Notes under the pieces: generated by a model | Databases searched by the model: none | Told to the model about the DNA's origin: nothing | Seen by the model: the letters and a program-made list of their open reading frames with translations, nothing else | In this document: one piece after another, positions 29,205 through 43,000 of the stretch | Position numbering within the stretch: the first letter of the stretch is position 1 | Layout: each line of letters begins with the position of its first letter | Translations under genes and position numbers: made by a program | Assembly: GCA_002099365.1 (NCBI GenBank) | Contig: MSED01000015.1 | Coordinates: forward strand, 1,984,001 to 2,048,000 | Reading direction: 5' to 3' | DNA from: Phialophora verrucosa | Lineage: Eukaryota > Ascomycota > Eurotiomycetes > Chaetothyriales > Herpotrichiellaceae | DNA length: 64,000 nucleotides

Positions 29205-31820
29205 TTATTCGACGTCGTCATCATCGTCGTCGTCGTCGTCCTCCTCCTCCTCTTCTTCGTCGTCTACGTCGTCGTCTTCATCATCATTGTCGCTCCCTTC
29301 AACGGGCTTGGGACGCTTGACAGTATACTTCGTGGCATTTAGGGCGGTTGCTTTCGCGTCCTCGGCCTCTTTGTCGTTGTCTTTGTCCTTCTCTTCCACC
29401 TTCTCTTCCTCGCCTTCTCCTTCCTTCTTCTCCCCAACCACTTCGTCGACTTTGTCAGCCACGGCTTGGACCTCGTCCAATGCGCTTTTGGCGACGTCAT
29501 CACGGTCGAGAGTCGGCACCTCGTTGACGTCGTCTTTCGACGGCACAATGACTTTGAGGCCTAGGTCCGACTGCTTGCTGTACACGCGGAGACCAACCAC
29601 GCAGCTTGCGTTCCAGGGATTTCGGTTGGGATCTTTCTCGATCTCGTCCTCCTCTTTCTTTGCGGCCTCAGCTGTAGACGGGGTCGAAGGCGATGTTGAG
29701 GCAGGTGTGCGGACCCCTCCGGGTACAGGAGTGGAGGTTCCCGATGCGGAGGCCGAGGAAGTTCCTGACGCTGCCGGCGACGACCCGACGGGTAGCTGGC
29801 CCTTCTGATGGGCTAGGTCGTAGAGCTTGCCGATCTGGGTGATTTTGTCGCGGCGGTGGATGTTCTTCCTGATGACGTCCTCGACCTCGCCGCGGCCGGT
29901 GGCTTGGGCCTCGACCTTGACGAGCACGGTATACGTGCCCTTAGTCAGGTGGAGTTCCACGTTCACAGAGCGCACGAGCTCGTAGTTGAGCTTGCTTCGA
30001 GAGAGATACTCCTCTTCGTCGTCGTCGTCCTTCTGCACCCGGAATTGCATTGTGAAGTTATACTTGCCCTGCAGGCCCTTGAAGTAACGGTCGTCGAGCT
30101 GGGAGAGCACAATGACGGCATCGGTGTCTTCCGGCACGTCGATGGAGAAGTGGTTGGTCTGATAGTCGAGCGTGCTCCACGGCACTTGCACGGACATCCA
30201 CTGCTGCGCAACGTGCCAGTCGGGGCCAAAGATGCGTGTCCGATCGATGTACTTGTACTTGCTGAGCATGTCCTTGTACGTCATCCAGAAGATGCCGTCG
30301 TCACCAAATTGGTGGTTCAGCCTGGTCAACCACTCGGCCGTCCACTCCTTAGAGCCATCGCTCCAGGCGCCGGTCCATTCCTTGCGGCCCCAAGGGTTGC
30401 GGATCTTGACCAGTCGCTGACCGTGGCCCTCGTACACGCCCAGGACAGCATAGGCATGTTGGCTGACGATGCCGGATCGGCGTTCGTCGCGGACCTTTTC
30501 ATTCGCGACCAGGTAAGGGCGCCATTCACGCCAGCGCGCTACGGCGCAAGAAAACACAAAATCCTTCCCGATGCGGCTGAGCTCGTTCTTCCAGAACGCC
30601 TCGGTGTCAAGGATGTTAGTTGTGTAGATTTCCGTCGTGACTCCGCCGGTAAGGTCTTCGATGGCCTCGCCTGTCTGACCGCCAGAGATGGAGGCATAGT
30701 CGCCGTGGGCCTTGGCGTAGGCTTTCTCGAGGAGACTGACCCACGTTTCATTCTGATCACGGCATTGGGCGAAGTACAGGGATTTGGAGCCGCGCTGGAA
30801 GAGTTCTTGATATTGATCCTCCTGGTCGGGGCGGCGAATTCCATATTGAGTCAAGACGACGTCTCCGCTTTCATCGTATGCAGGAGCTCGAAGGTACAGC
30901 TTGTCGTCGATAATGCACTGGTGCCATTCGCCGTCTCGGTGGAAGACGAAGCCGTAGACGCCGACAACCTCGTCTCGAATGACGCAGACACGGTCAATGA
31001 ATTCCTGGTTGCAGCCGAGAGCGGAAATGGCAGCGAGGAACCAGCAGTCCCCGGCCGATCCTTGCAAGATGTCATCGTACGAAGCCCCATTCACGTAGAA
31101 CTTTGGCTCGTCGAAAATGTCCTGAAGCCATGGTTAGTTTACGAGTGTGAAAGCGCCAAATTTACTTACAGTAACCCGCTTTGCATCCGCCGGATGCTCT
31201 TTGTCATCGTCGTCGATGACAAGACCGTCCAGGCAATCCCTGATCCGCGTAATCTTGAGATCTCTTTCGATGTCCCAATGTGAATCGGTGTACTTCTGGT
31301 TTGCGGCCCGGCACTCCTTGATTATGCGTTTGACATCGCGGATGCAGGCTTCTTTGGCGTCCTCGTAAGACTTGATGGCCTTGTGCGCGATTTCGCCGAC
31401 GAGGGTGACGGCGCTGAGATCCTTTTCGGTGATGCGGTCGGGAAGAACTCGAGTGACCTTGCCAGTATACTCGGGATCGAAGTTCTTCCAGAATTTCTTC
31501 ATCTTGGCTTGAGGATGGGGCTTCTTCTCCTTTGCAGGAGGTGGAGGGGGAGCCGGCGGCTTGTCGGGCACCAGCATGAGCTTGATCGTCTGGCCACCTC
31601 CCAGGACCAGGCCGTCCTTGGGCACGGCTGGATCATTGCCGGTTGGATGTGCTGTGATGTCGATATCATTGTTTCCCTGGTGCCCATCTACATTATCACT
31701 TCTTTTACGCTTCATTTCGAAGTCGATGCTGGCGGACTCGTCACGGTCATCATCTTGGTATATAACCCGGGGTGCCCGGTCCGGGTGGCCATCACGAACA
31801 AAGGGTGGTCGAGTGGTCAT
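29205..31820 (-). CDS. Calpain-family cysteine protease
   Basis: Calcium-type cysteine protease (C2 family) of about 855 residues. Exons (minus) are 31820-31170 and 31121-29205, around a 48-base intron ending at DIFDEPKFYVNG. The catalytic triad is complete: Cys243 in QGSAGDCWF, His439 in SQHAYAVLG and Asn459 in NPWGRKEW. A beta-sandwich-like region follows the protease core. The N-terminal 200 residues are charged and contain a PPAPPPPPAKEKKPHP stretch. The C-terminus is low complexity, ending in almost uninterrupted Asp/Glu encoded by a GTC/CTC repeat on the plus strand. It lacks the PalB arrangement. The start at 31820 is provisional: an acceptor-like CTACAG lies just upstream, so a short first exon is possible. 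It is divergent from the ABC transporter gene. Confidence 0.93.
29211..29287. repeat. Trinucleotide repeat encoding an acidic tail
   Basis: GTC, CTC and CTT triplets on the plus strand encode the terminal Asp/Glu run of the calpain gene on the minus strand. The tract is within coding sequence and triplet-phased. Confidence 0.85.
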
Positions 31821-34393
31821 CGTTTGCGGCAAGGCTGTAGAGTATGCTATGTCAGGAACAAAGAAGTGGAGCAGGACCCTACATTTTCAGGGTCCAGATT
31901 ATATATGGCTTCGCCGTATAATCGGCACGACGAGGCTTGGGGAAAGAGGTTAGGCCGCCGCCCTGCGTTTCTCTGCGTGTGAGACACTAAGAGCAGGCAT
32001 CGTAATCCTATCGTCGACGATAGCACCGTATAGCGAGGCTTGGTTAGTCACACAAATTGGCGGTAAGAAAGCTATCGGCTACCAGTCATGGTTTAGCCGG
32101 AAGGGGTGGCTTTGGGTTGATTAGCCTTGCTGGGTCCAGACTCAGCCAAGCGTGATAAGACAAGTTGGACTGGAGAACCCGGCTGGCTGCGAGGGTCTTC
32201 CGGAGGCCAATGGGCGGGCGCCGTCGATAACAAGAGGATTGGGGAAGTTCCGAGGTCGCCTGCTCGAAGGATGAATGCGGCACATTCCTGAGACCAAAGG
32301 CAGACAATCGCAGGGTCAGAGCGTAGCATGGTAATGGCCAGCTGGACAATGGGGGCTAGTCGTCGAGGCACTGCCAGAGCGCTGGACGGCAATGTTCGCG
32401 TTCGGCACGGCATCGACCAGTTGCCCTGTGCGCGAGGGAGTCAGGCCATGGTTGCAACGTGGGACGAAGGAATTCGGCAGCCCTCATCTGGGCCGGCGAA
32501 GGCCGGTTGGAGCAGGAAAGGACGGGCAGGAGGGGCCGTGCGTGTGTGGGCTCGCCCCGGAAGAGCTGAGGATTGGGACCCTGTAGCGAGCAACGACGAA
32601 ACTCCTCCGGTAAGCGAGTCATGTCCGAGTCGACTTGATTGAAAGTTCAACCGTTGAGGCATATGTAAGATGAGGCTGAATCGGGGACGAAGGCCACATT
32701 CCGCTGCAGCCTGCGGCAAGAGACGCGAGTCACGCTTCCCCCAAATGACATTGGTCAGCCACCAGCGGTGAACCACCGCCAACGCCCCCCGCCAACGCTA
32801 CGAGCATGTACCGTCCCCAACAATCTGGGGCGGCAGCATCTCATGGGTAGGAATTGGACCTGCGTGCGCAGCTACCTGTTTACTCGTATGGAAATTGAGG
32901 TGTCGTGGCTACCATTTCTAAGCTAAATTCCGTCGAATGTGCCACCAAGTGGGATATTCCGCAGATATGATTTGGACCCTGAACTGCCTGCAAACTATAG
33001 CAGAGCAAAGGAACCTATCGGCTTGGGTCCCCTCTCATTACTCATACCGTTAGGTGCGTAGGCATATTCAAAGGGATCTCGTCTCTATTGATTGGCCAAA
33101 GCATTGGCGACCAGGCTATTGGGCAGAACACATCTAGTAATCCTCTTCAGCGACCTTCTGTAGCAACCCTGACCCTTTGGCGTCTCGCTTACTCGTAAGT
33201 ACTTCGTCGAAAGTACCCAGTTAGTCGGCGGGACGACGAGGATCATGAGGCAGGCGGCCATGGCATGAACGAGCGCATGACATCGGAGTTGAACAACGAA
33301 TCCAGAGCAAGCCCGTTAAACAGCTAGCTTGACGGTGCGCCCCCTCTTGGATGGCTTCTGCTCGAGTCTCGAGGCGGTCCAGAGCCTGGTTCAGGCTCTG
33401 CGAAAGGAGAGGTGCATACCGAGTAGCAGCACTAAAAATGCGCAAGGCGCCAAACACCGCGATCAAGTACTTCATCCTGTTGGCCTTGTTCAACTGAGTC
33501 ACTACTGTGCCCTTCCTGGTGCTACAGAGTCCTTGTACCCGTAACCGGTACTGAGATCAGCCCCGAGGTCCCGTTGATGTCTGGACTTCAGCTTCATGAA
33601 GTATTGAAGCTACTGGCACAGCTTTGAACACACATACTCACAGACATACTCCTCCTAGGATCTCTCCGTAGCCAGAAGCTCTTCATCCGACAAGGAGGCG
33701 AGATCCCAGAACATTCCGTCGTTGTTATGAACTGCATCTGAGATGGCCCTCCAGGCGTCGCACCCCATCACTACGTATCCATTGCTTCTGGCACGAACCT
33801 CTTTGACTTGTTACTGATTGACCAGGATATCTAACGGTCTCGGCTGGGCAATCTGTAGACAAAGCTTGTGTACGGAGACAAATGATGGAGACCAATCCAA
33901 GCTCAAGGCATACTCCACTATCCAAAACGCTCGCCGGGATCTCGAGGTGGGAAGGCCCTTGCAGAACTGTTGAGCTCTCAGGATTTGTTCAGACTTCAGA
34001 CTTCAAGATAGCAGGACCACATCTTAAATTGTAGTCATAGATGAACACGGCGAGCCGTGTTCGCAGCAAACGGACAAGCTCATCCAAGTAACTTCTGAAG
34101 AGCCCTTCTCGTACGAATAAGGTCAAAACTTGCGGTGAGGCGAAGGTCAGGTCAATACTGGTAATGCGGAGGATAACGCCGGTAAAGCCGCGAGTGGCTG
34201 GCTTGTAATCCGTCCGCCTCATTAACCGAACTGCGCATCATCCGTGCTTAGCATACGAATACGGCGTCTGCGTTTGGATTTGCAGTTTCGTCGGTGTTCA
34301 TCGAATTGAAAACTCTACCTTATCTGTCTTCTTGGACCTTTCCACAGGCTGTTCCTCCCTTAGGACTCTCCCATGCTTGGTTCATTGCGATAA
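31821..34393. other. Long divergent intergenic region between calpain and ABC genes
   Basis: About 2.6 kb. It should contain both promoters. Frames at 32093-32413, 32328-32642 and 32441-32782 overlap one another on both strands, with no recognisable family and no splice continuity. TACTCGTA-type motifs occur near 32881 and 33190. I see no RNA gene. Confidence 0.5.
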
Positions 34394-37300
34394 ATGAGGG
34401 GTTCCGACGGGCTGCAGTCGGTGTTGACTGCGACGGGACGCTTTCCGCGAAATTCAGATCTTCCTCTCTATCACTTCGAAACCCAGCCGAGACAACCACT
34501 ATGCGGTGACCCTGAAGGCTGGGGCCCAGTGAGCTCTCTACGATGGGATTTAACGCCCTGCTTCCTTGACGTCTGGATAATTGGGGTTGCACTCTGGGGG
34601 ATTTTGTTCGGGACCGGAGCCCTTTGGTACTTGTTCAAGAAACGCATCGCCCAGGACGTACCCAAAAACTGGCATTTCTATACAAAACTGTGAGCTCATA
34701 TGGACGAACGCTGTGGCTGACCTAGCAACTGACTGAAAGCCAGGATCATCATCCTTGCCATCCTCGTCATTACTGCCCTCCAAGCCGCCCTCCAGATTGA
34801 AAGATTACCAGGAATATGGTTTCAAGACATCAGATTCTACACGACAATTGCGACCATTGTGTCCCTCATATTCATATTCGCTGTACAATACCATGAGCAT
34901 TGGCGGTCACGGAACCCAAATGGCGTCGTTCTGTTCTACTGGGTCTTCTTCGTCCTGGCCAATGCTGTCAAGCTGCGGTCGCTGGTGACCAGGCAAGCAC
35001 ACAAGGATCGCCTTCCTTATTTCATCGCATTCAATATCGGTCTCGGTCTGGGAATTATCGAGTTTATTCTCGAGTATTTGGTACCGAAAAAGCAGAGTGC
35101 ATATGACGCTTTGGGAGCAGATGATGAATGCCCGTACGAATATGCCGACATCTTCTCGGTACTCACTTTTGGCTGGATGACCCCAATGATGAAATTTGGC
35201 TACAAAAACTTCCTGACTCAAGATGATCTATGGAACCTGCGTAATCGGGACTCTACCAGGGTCACTGGCGATCTACTGCAGAAGGCCTGGGCAATCGAGC
35301 TGGAAAAGAAGAAACCGAGCCTTTGGATAGCTCTCGCCAGAGCCTTTGGAGGCCCATATCTTCGAGGAGCATTGATTAAAACAATCAGCGACTCTTTGGC
35401 GTTTGTGCAGCCGCAACTTCTGCGACTCCTCATCACTTTCGTCGATTCCTACCGGCCAGGGCATGAACCACAGCCAGCAATTCGTGGTGTAGTCATTGCA
35501 TTGGCCATGTTTTTGACGTCAATCTGCCAAACCGCGGCCTTGCACCAGTACTTTCAACGTGCTTTTGAGACCGGTATGCGAGTAAAGTCATCCTTGACTG
35601 CGATGATCTATTCGAAATCACTCCGTCTATCGAACGAATCGCGCGCCACCAAATCTACCGGTGACATCGTGACATATATGAGTGTCGACCAGCAGCGTCT
35701 AGCTGACCTGGCGCAGTGGGGACAACAATTATGGTCAGCACCTTTCCAGATCACGCTCTGCATGCTCTCGCTCTACAACTTGGTGGGAGTCTCATGTTTG
35801 GCTGGTGTTGCTGCCATGATCGTCATGATTCCTGTCAATGGATTCATCGCAAGGTTCATGAAGAAGTTGCAACTGTCCCAGATGAAATACAAGGATCGCC
35901 GCTCTCGCCTGATGACGGAAATACTCAACAACATGAAGAGCATCAAGCTATATGCATGGGGCTCTGCATTCATGGATAAGCTGAGCCATGTGCGCAATGA
36001 CTTGGAATTGAACAACCTGCGCAAGATTGGCGCGGCACAGTCATTTGCGACCTTTACATGGTCCTCGACACCATTCTTCGTCTCCTGTTCGACTTTCGCA
36101 GTTTTTGTCTTGGTGAACAACCGGCCGTTGACGACAGACCTGGTATTTCCTGCATTGACCCTGTTCAATCTCCTGACGTTCCCCCTCACTGTACTTCCGA
36201 TGGTCATCACAAGCATCATCGAGGCGTCGGTGGCTGTGGGGCGGTTGACTGCTTTCTTCACTGCGGACGAACTCCAAGATGATGCCGTGAGATTTATCGA
36301 CGAGCCGGCCAAACAGGCAGGAGAGACATCTGTTTCCATCAAGGACGCCACCTTCACCTGGGACAAGGATTCGGGCAAGAACGTGCTAGAGAACATCAAT
36401 TTCAACGCCAATAAAGGGGAACTGACCTGCATCGTTGGTAAAGTGGGGGCAGGAAAGTCGTCGTTGTTGTCATCAATGCTAGGCGATCTCTACAAAATCC
36501 ATGGCGAAATTGTCGTTCGAGGCCGGATTGCTTATGTGGCACAGTCACCCTGGATTATGAATGCCAGCGTGAAGGAAAACATCGTGTTTGGACATCGATG
36601 GGATCCGCACTTTTACGAGCAAACCATCAATGCTTGTGCTTTAGCCGATGACTTCCGACAACTACCAGATGGTGACTCAACGGAGGTCGGAGAGCGTGGT
36701 ATCTCTCTGTCCGGTGGACAGAAGGCTCGGCTTTCCCTAGCACGAGCAGTATACGCACGAGCAGACGTTTACCTCCTAGATGACGTTCTCTCTGCAGTCG
36801 ATCAACACGTGGGACGCCATATCATCAACAATGTCCTTGGACCAGACGGGCTGTTGAACGGGAAAGCGAGAATCCTTTCTACGAATGCAATCACGGTCTT
36901 GAAAGAAGCGGATTACATGTACCTTCTCCGCGATGGCTCCTTCATCGAGAAAGGAACTTATCAGCAACTCATGGCCATGAGAGGCGAACTCGCTTCACTC
37001 ATCAAGACCTACACTGCCCAGGAGCATGAATCCGAGGGAGAACGTAGCCCCAGCATCGAGGGAATGGAGTCTGATGATTCGACCACCATTGTCGGTGCCG
37101 ATGGTATGCATGACGAACTCGACGCAGAAGAGGCCGAAGAGTCACGACAGGAAGTTGGTGGGTTGGTACCTATTCGCCCGGCACCTACTGGACCTTCCAA
37201 AGCCGGGCGGAAGTCCAGCTACGCCACGCTTCGTCGCGCTTCAACCACAAGTTTCCATGGACCTATGGGTAGAGTCACCGATGAAGAAAATGGCGGCCTA

Positions 37301-40003
37301 AAGACCAAGCAAATGAAAGAAACCGCCGAGCAGGGAAAGGTTAAGTGGTCCGTATATACCACGTATGCTAAAGAAAGCAACCTCGTCGCAGTTGGGATAT
37401 ACTTTATTGCTCTGCTCGCTGCACAGACAGCGCAAGTTGGAGGCAGTTTCTGGCTGAAGAGATGGTCTGAGATCAACGAGTTGTATGGTCGAAACCCTGC
37501 GGTGGGCAAGTACATTGGCATCTACTTTGCTTTCGGAATTGGTGGCGCTGCCTTGGTTGTCGTCCAGGTACGTACCTGTCATTTCTGTCTCTTTCTCTGG
37601 CTTGGATCTGCTCCAGGACTTTGGAATCTGTCTCCTGTCTGCGACCCTGTTTTGTGTTCATTGCGCGTTACACAGAGTGATTGGAACTGACACGAACTGG
37701 TGCCAAATTTTAGACTTTGCTGCTCTGGATTTTCTGCTCGATTGAGGTATGTTTTCCCCTTCCCTAGGTACCAGCTGCCTGGCTCCACGACTTCCACGTT
37801 CTCGGGATCTCATCCTTTCCCCCCGCTGCTCCTGCGATCGATCAGTCGATGCGCATCATTCGTCACATCAAGATCAGGGTTGCAAGGCGCAAGTGCCTGC
37901 ATGCGAGTCATGGGAAGGATCGCGAACTACGAGCTCACATTTTGATCTTCGTGGTCATTTTCACTCACTGACACACTTTCCTCAGGCTTCGAGAAAGTTA
38001 CATGATCGAATGGCATACGCAATCTTCCGCTCGCCGATGAGCTTCTTCGATACCACTCCGGCTGGACGAATCTTGAATCGCTTTTCGAGGTACGTCACAA
38101 TCATCCATCGGAACACATGCGCCAACATGGCTGGTGGTGTAGCTTTGCACCGCTGGGTCGGTTCCGTGGCTTAGAAAACAGCATAGTTGGGGTGCAGTTT
38201 TCGTGCATATGTGCTAACCTTGGGTTGTGTTTAGCGACATATACCGGGTCGACGAAGTTATCGCACGCACGTTCAACATGGTAAGGATCCCCCGGTCAAG
38301 TCAACACTTGCATTTCGCAGGCCATCATAATCTAACATATGGGATAGCTCTTCGTCAACACAGGCCGTGCGCTCTTCACCCTGGGTGTCATTGCTGCCTC
38401 AACACCGATCTTCCTGGTCCTGGTCCTACCCCTCGGCTTCATCTATATCATCTACCAAAAATACTACCTGCGCACGTCCCGTGAACTGAAACGTCTGGAC
38501 AGCGTCTCTCGCAGCCCCATATACGCTCATTTCCAAGAATCCCTGGGTGGAGTGAGCACCATCCGCGCGTATCGCCAGCAAGCGAGGTTCACGCTTGAGA
38601 ACGAGTGGCGTATGGACGCAAATTTGAGGGCTTATTTCCCGAGTGTCAGTGCGAACCGGTGGCTGGCTGTGCGGTTGGAGTTCATTGGGAGTATTATTAT
38701 CCTAGCAGCTGCGATTTTCGCAATCATATCGGTGGCTACGGGCAGTAAACTCTCTCCTGGCATGGTGGGCCTTGCGGTAGGTTCCCCGTCTTCTCGCCCC
38801 CCTCCTCCACGGTGATGTCCTTCCATGTGTCACCCACGGGCGAAAGGACCGTGGAATCCCAAGGTAATGCTAAGAATACTGACCCGTCGCAGATGTCATA
38901 CGCCCTGCAGATTACACAGTCCCTGAACTGGATTGTTCGCCAGACAGTCGAGGTGGAGACCAACATTGTCTCCGTGGAAAGGGTGCTCGAGTATGCAAAC
39001 CTGCCAAGTGAGGCTCCCGATGTCATCTTCAAGAGCAGGCCGAGCATCGGGTGGCCGGCACATGGACAGATCACGTTCAAGAATTACTCCACTCGGTATC
39101 GAGACGGCCTGGACCCCGTGCTTAGAGACATCAATCTTAGCATCAAGTCCAGGGAAAAAATCGGCGTGGTTGGAAGGACCGGGGCAGGGAAGAGTTCCTT
39201 GACTCTTTCGCTGTTCCGGATCATCGAGCCGATATCAGGGCACATCAGGTATGTGAGAATGATCGGATCTTATGTTGGTGTGAAGGAAAAATACGCTGCG
39301 TTGGATGGGTATTTAGGCGAGGTGGCAACATGCTAACTTTTCTCCACTGCAGCATCGACGGCCTAAATACATCGACTATCGGCCTCCTAGATCTGCGGAG
39401 GCGGCTAGCGATCATCCCCCAAGACGCTGCCCTGTTCGAAGGGACGATACGAGACAATCTCGATCCTCGCCACGTTCATGATGACACAGAGCTCTGGAGC
39501 GTGCTAGAGCATGCTCGCCTGAAGGCGCATGTCTCGGGCATGGAGGGTCAATTGGATGCTGCTGTGCACGAAGCTGGTGAGTGTGCCACTGAGAAAATAA
39601 CCCATGCAATTCGTGTTTGACTGACTCTGGAATCTTGGATCAAGGCTCCAATCTGAGTCAGGGTCAACGTCAACTTATATCCCTGGCGCGAGCCCTGCTG
39701 ACGCCAAGCAACATCCTGGTACTGGACGAGGCAACCGCCGCCGTCGACGTGGAGACGGACAAACTGTTGCAGGCCACGCTCCGAAGCAACGTGTTTGAGA
39801 ATCGCACCATCATCACAATTGCCCATCGCATCAACACGATCCTGGACTCTGATCGCATCGTTGTCCTCCAGCAAGGGAGGGTCGCAGAGTTTGACACCCC
39901 AGAGGAGTTGATCAAGAAGCGCGGCTTATTTTACGAGCTTGTGCGCGAAGCTGGATTGCTGGATGGTTTCGGTAATGGTACAGCGGTTCCGAACCAGCAG
40001 TAG
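34394..40003 (+). CDS. ABC transporter, subfamily C (YCF1/MRP type)
   Basis: Full-length ABCC pump of about 1556 residues, with an N-terminal TMD0. Relatives such as yeast Ycf1 move glutathione or metal conjugates into the vacuole. Exons: 34394-34689, 34744-37567, 37714-37746, 37986-38089, 38235-38280, 38348-38776, 38893-39248, 39353-39576 and 39645-40003; all introns GT-AG and in phase. TMD0 begins after LCGDPEGWGPVSSLRWD. NBD1 has Walker A GKVGAGKSS (about 663-671), LSGGQ (about 755) and Walker B VYLLDDVLS. NBD2 has GRTGAGKSS (about 1338), LSQGQRQ and ILVLDEATAAVD. The linker carries an acidic/serine-rich regulatory-type segment (EHESEGERSPSIEG). The start is uncertain: conserved sequence begins about 35 residues in, so the true first exon may differ. 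Confidence 0.94.
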
Positions 40004-43000
40004 CCCGCGGTGCCCGTGTCATACTATGCTGGCCCCATGCTTCCAATACATCATAGTTCGCTGGGGAACCAATGCTCTCTGATCCATATTCCCTCTGGCG
40101 GCTCCAGCGTTCCGAGCATTCGGAAGACATTTCGCTCTCTAGGATTGGCTCAAAGATGGCCGAGACGGCGCTGCAACTTCCCTTACGCAGAAGAAGATGG
40201 GGGCCGATTCGCCGATTGCGTCCAGTGGGCCAAGTTCTTGCAGCAAAGCCTGCCCTGAAGGTCCATGTCGCACTCAAACAGGCTGTTCCCGTGTGCGATC
40301 AGCATTCGCCTTCAGGACCGGGAGAGAAATCGCCAGGATGCGAGATGCGAGACGGACGTCGCTCGGTTGCATTCTGGCAAACCAATCAGGTTGACGTACC
40401 ACAGTTGGCTACGAGTAGCTGCTTTGCAGACTTTAAGTGGACAGTCCGCGTGCATGTGCTGTGGAACCGTTGAGCAGGTCCACCCTCTTCCGGCCAATTC
40501 ACAGGACGGGTTGCAAAAGCTGTGGTAATTACTTCGGCTGGCCGTGTCTAGGCAAATCCACAGCGAAATCTCTGCCGAGTTGCACAAATCGACCGAGGGT
40601 GGCACAAGGAGGGAGCAGCGAGGAGGGCAGCGTCGTACAACGATGCATGGAACCGCGGGCACCCAAGGCGTAGAATGAGTATGGGGAGATTTGTATAGAT
40701 ACCTCAAAAGTCATCATCACCGTGCCATGACTGCCGTACTCTTACCGGATTGATCGACTGTCTGACCAGATCGTAGTGGCACAGGTTCCACAGGCCTCCT
40801 CCTAGAAATCTCAAATCCGGCATGAAGCCAGCCACAAAGAAAGCCGGCCAATGACAACGGTTGGGAAGACTGGAGAAGGCGGAGCCACCAATGCAAGCGA
40901 TGGACGGAGCGGTTGGGCCATGCCCCTTCCGAACTTTTCCATTCCATACTGGTATGGTGGAGCCAGTTTTGCGAGGAAGAGAGAGTCCCTGTTCGGCCAG
41001 GGCGCTCGTAAAGGGGATCACGTAAGTACGTACATGGGCTTTTGTACAAGTACTTGTGTAGAGCGGCTGACCCGGCTTGGGAATCCACCACTGGTTTCAG
41101 GACGCTGCCGCCCGATAGCTTGCATTTTGCGTGGTCGGCCTTGGAGGTCAAGGAGCCCTGGCCCTTCGGAGAGTCCATTACGACAGGCAGGTGTGCGCCG
41201 AAGCTGCCAGAACTCCCAGACGAGGCGCACCGTCAATCGGTGCGACCGACAACCGCCCAATTAGGCTTTGGTCATCAATTGACCCGCCGCCTGCGATGGT
41301 GTGGAGCCGGAGATCAAAATCACTGCGAGTGCTGGGTAGCGCAGTTCAAGGTCGGCAGCATGGCTGGCTCGTCAATCCGGAGAGGGTTGGATGTGAACCG
41401 AAGCATGAATACTAGCATGCCGCCCAGTAGTTTCGGAAGTCAAAATGAGATCGACTAGGACGACATTGGCAAGAGAGTTAATTGTAGGTGCAAATAACCG
41501 ATGATATCCATGTCCACGATGCCCAAAGATTCCCATAGAAGTCGGTGTTTGGATGTCATGGGGTCGTCTTTGTGGCCTGTAAGCCACCCCTGCCTCGTGA
41601 CGCGCAAACAAATCTACCACCAAAACAGGGGAGCAGGCCAGCAGTCCAGGACGCAAGCATGCAAAAATCCGGAGAAAGTAGTGAGACAGCAGGTGAAGAC
41701 CTCCGCTGCCGCATGCGGCTGTGGCACAGGGTGTCTCTGGCCTGCAGCCTACGTTGTCCTGTGTCATGTCCGACTTTCCATCGGAACTGGTCAGGCGTGA
41801 AAGGTTTCAGAGAGGGGAGGCATGGCAGCCTCTTAGCTTTGGGGATCTGCTTGTTGTTTGCTTGACTTGGTTAGTTCTCTGAAAAGCCGCCAAAGGTTTG
41901 CTTCGGCCCTTCCTAAGACGGTGTTTGGCGAGGAAGCTTGTGGACGACTTATCATGCGTACCTCGTCGAAGCAAGGGGAGATTTGCTAGTCAGAAGGCCC
42001 CGTATCGGCTCGACGGGCGGGTGGCGAGCTCCAACAGCCGTAGCTTTTTTCAGGTGCTTTGATGGAGGCTCATTGGCGCGAGGATCACATGTATGACAGA
42101 ATCTTGTCGCCTAGTCGAGGAGCCTGGAATAGTGGCACGAACGGGAAGCAACAGGAGGGGCCTCGCATCTTGGTATGGAGCTGTTTAGACGATAGGCAGT
42201 TCGTGTATCTGGCTTAGCCATCGGGTGAATGGAGCACCCGCAACCAACAGCAGGGGGCAATGACCAATAGTCACAGAAGCAAGAGTCAGTCGTCGGCCTG
42301 CTCCTCCGGCTCTTTTACCCAGTAACACGTCCCTTGTTGCTGCGGCTGTTAATTAACGAGGAATTAGTGTGCATTATGCAATTCTGGATCGAGCGTGCCA
42401 TCTGCCACGATGCACTTGTCTTGGGGGCGGCAGTCCTTCCCCGGTGCACAGTCAGTTCGCCTTTCCAGACCCCCCTCCCCCTCCTTCCACCCCCCACCTG
42501 GCACTGCGGTATTTCATTGGGCCAACGTCACTTTGTCCAACTCGCCTGGCCACGAAACTACGAGGGTACCACGACTGCGTCAAGGGCTCCCGATACGCCT
42601 ACTGTGTCGAGGGCTGCTGCTGACAAGTGAGAGCAGAGGCGCCCCCTGAAGACGTAGCAACGGTCCGTCGCTGTCCCAAGGCTTGCCGGACTGAAAGTCC
42701 ATGGCATGGCGTGATGGCATTCACCGTTTTCCGACTTAGTCCGCTCTAGGGCCATACGCCTCCTACCGTGCCGCGACGGCGCAAAGTCAAGGCTGGCTTT
42801 CCTACCGCGCAGGCTAGCTAACCTACCTTCATTCAAGAGAAAGGTAATAAGTATGTACAGACCACTAGCTGACGGCTCGGTGCAACGGGGGACAGGCCGA
42901 CAGACAAGTCGACGCGGCAAGGCCACACCTTCACACACACCTGGCATGCCAGATGCCGGAGTTGATCCAGCAGCACAGCCTCTGGGCTCGAGTCTTCGCT

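Noticed and set aside
29856..31283. 475-codon plus-strand ORF
   Set aside because: It lies entirely antisense to the calpain coding sequence, which has an intact catalytic triad. It is a codon-bias shadow.
37568..38172. Independent small genes between the two halves of the ABC transporter
   Set aside because: Conserved transporter sequence (FCSIE-ASRKLHDRMA and ILNRFS-SDIYRVDEV) continues across this stretch through in-phase introns, so it is one gene.
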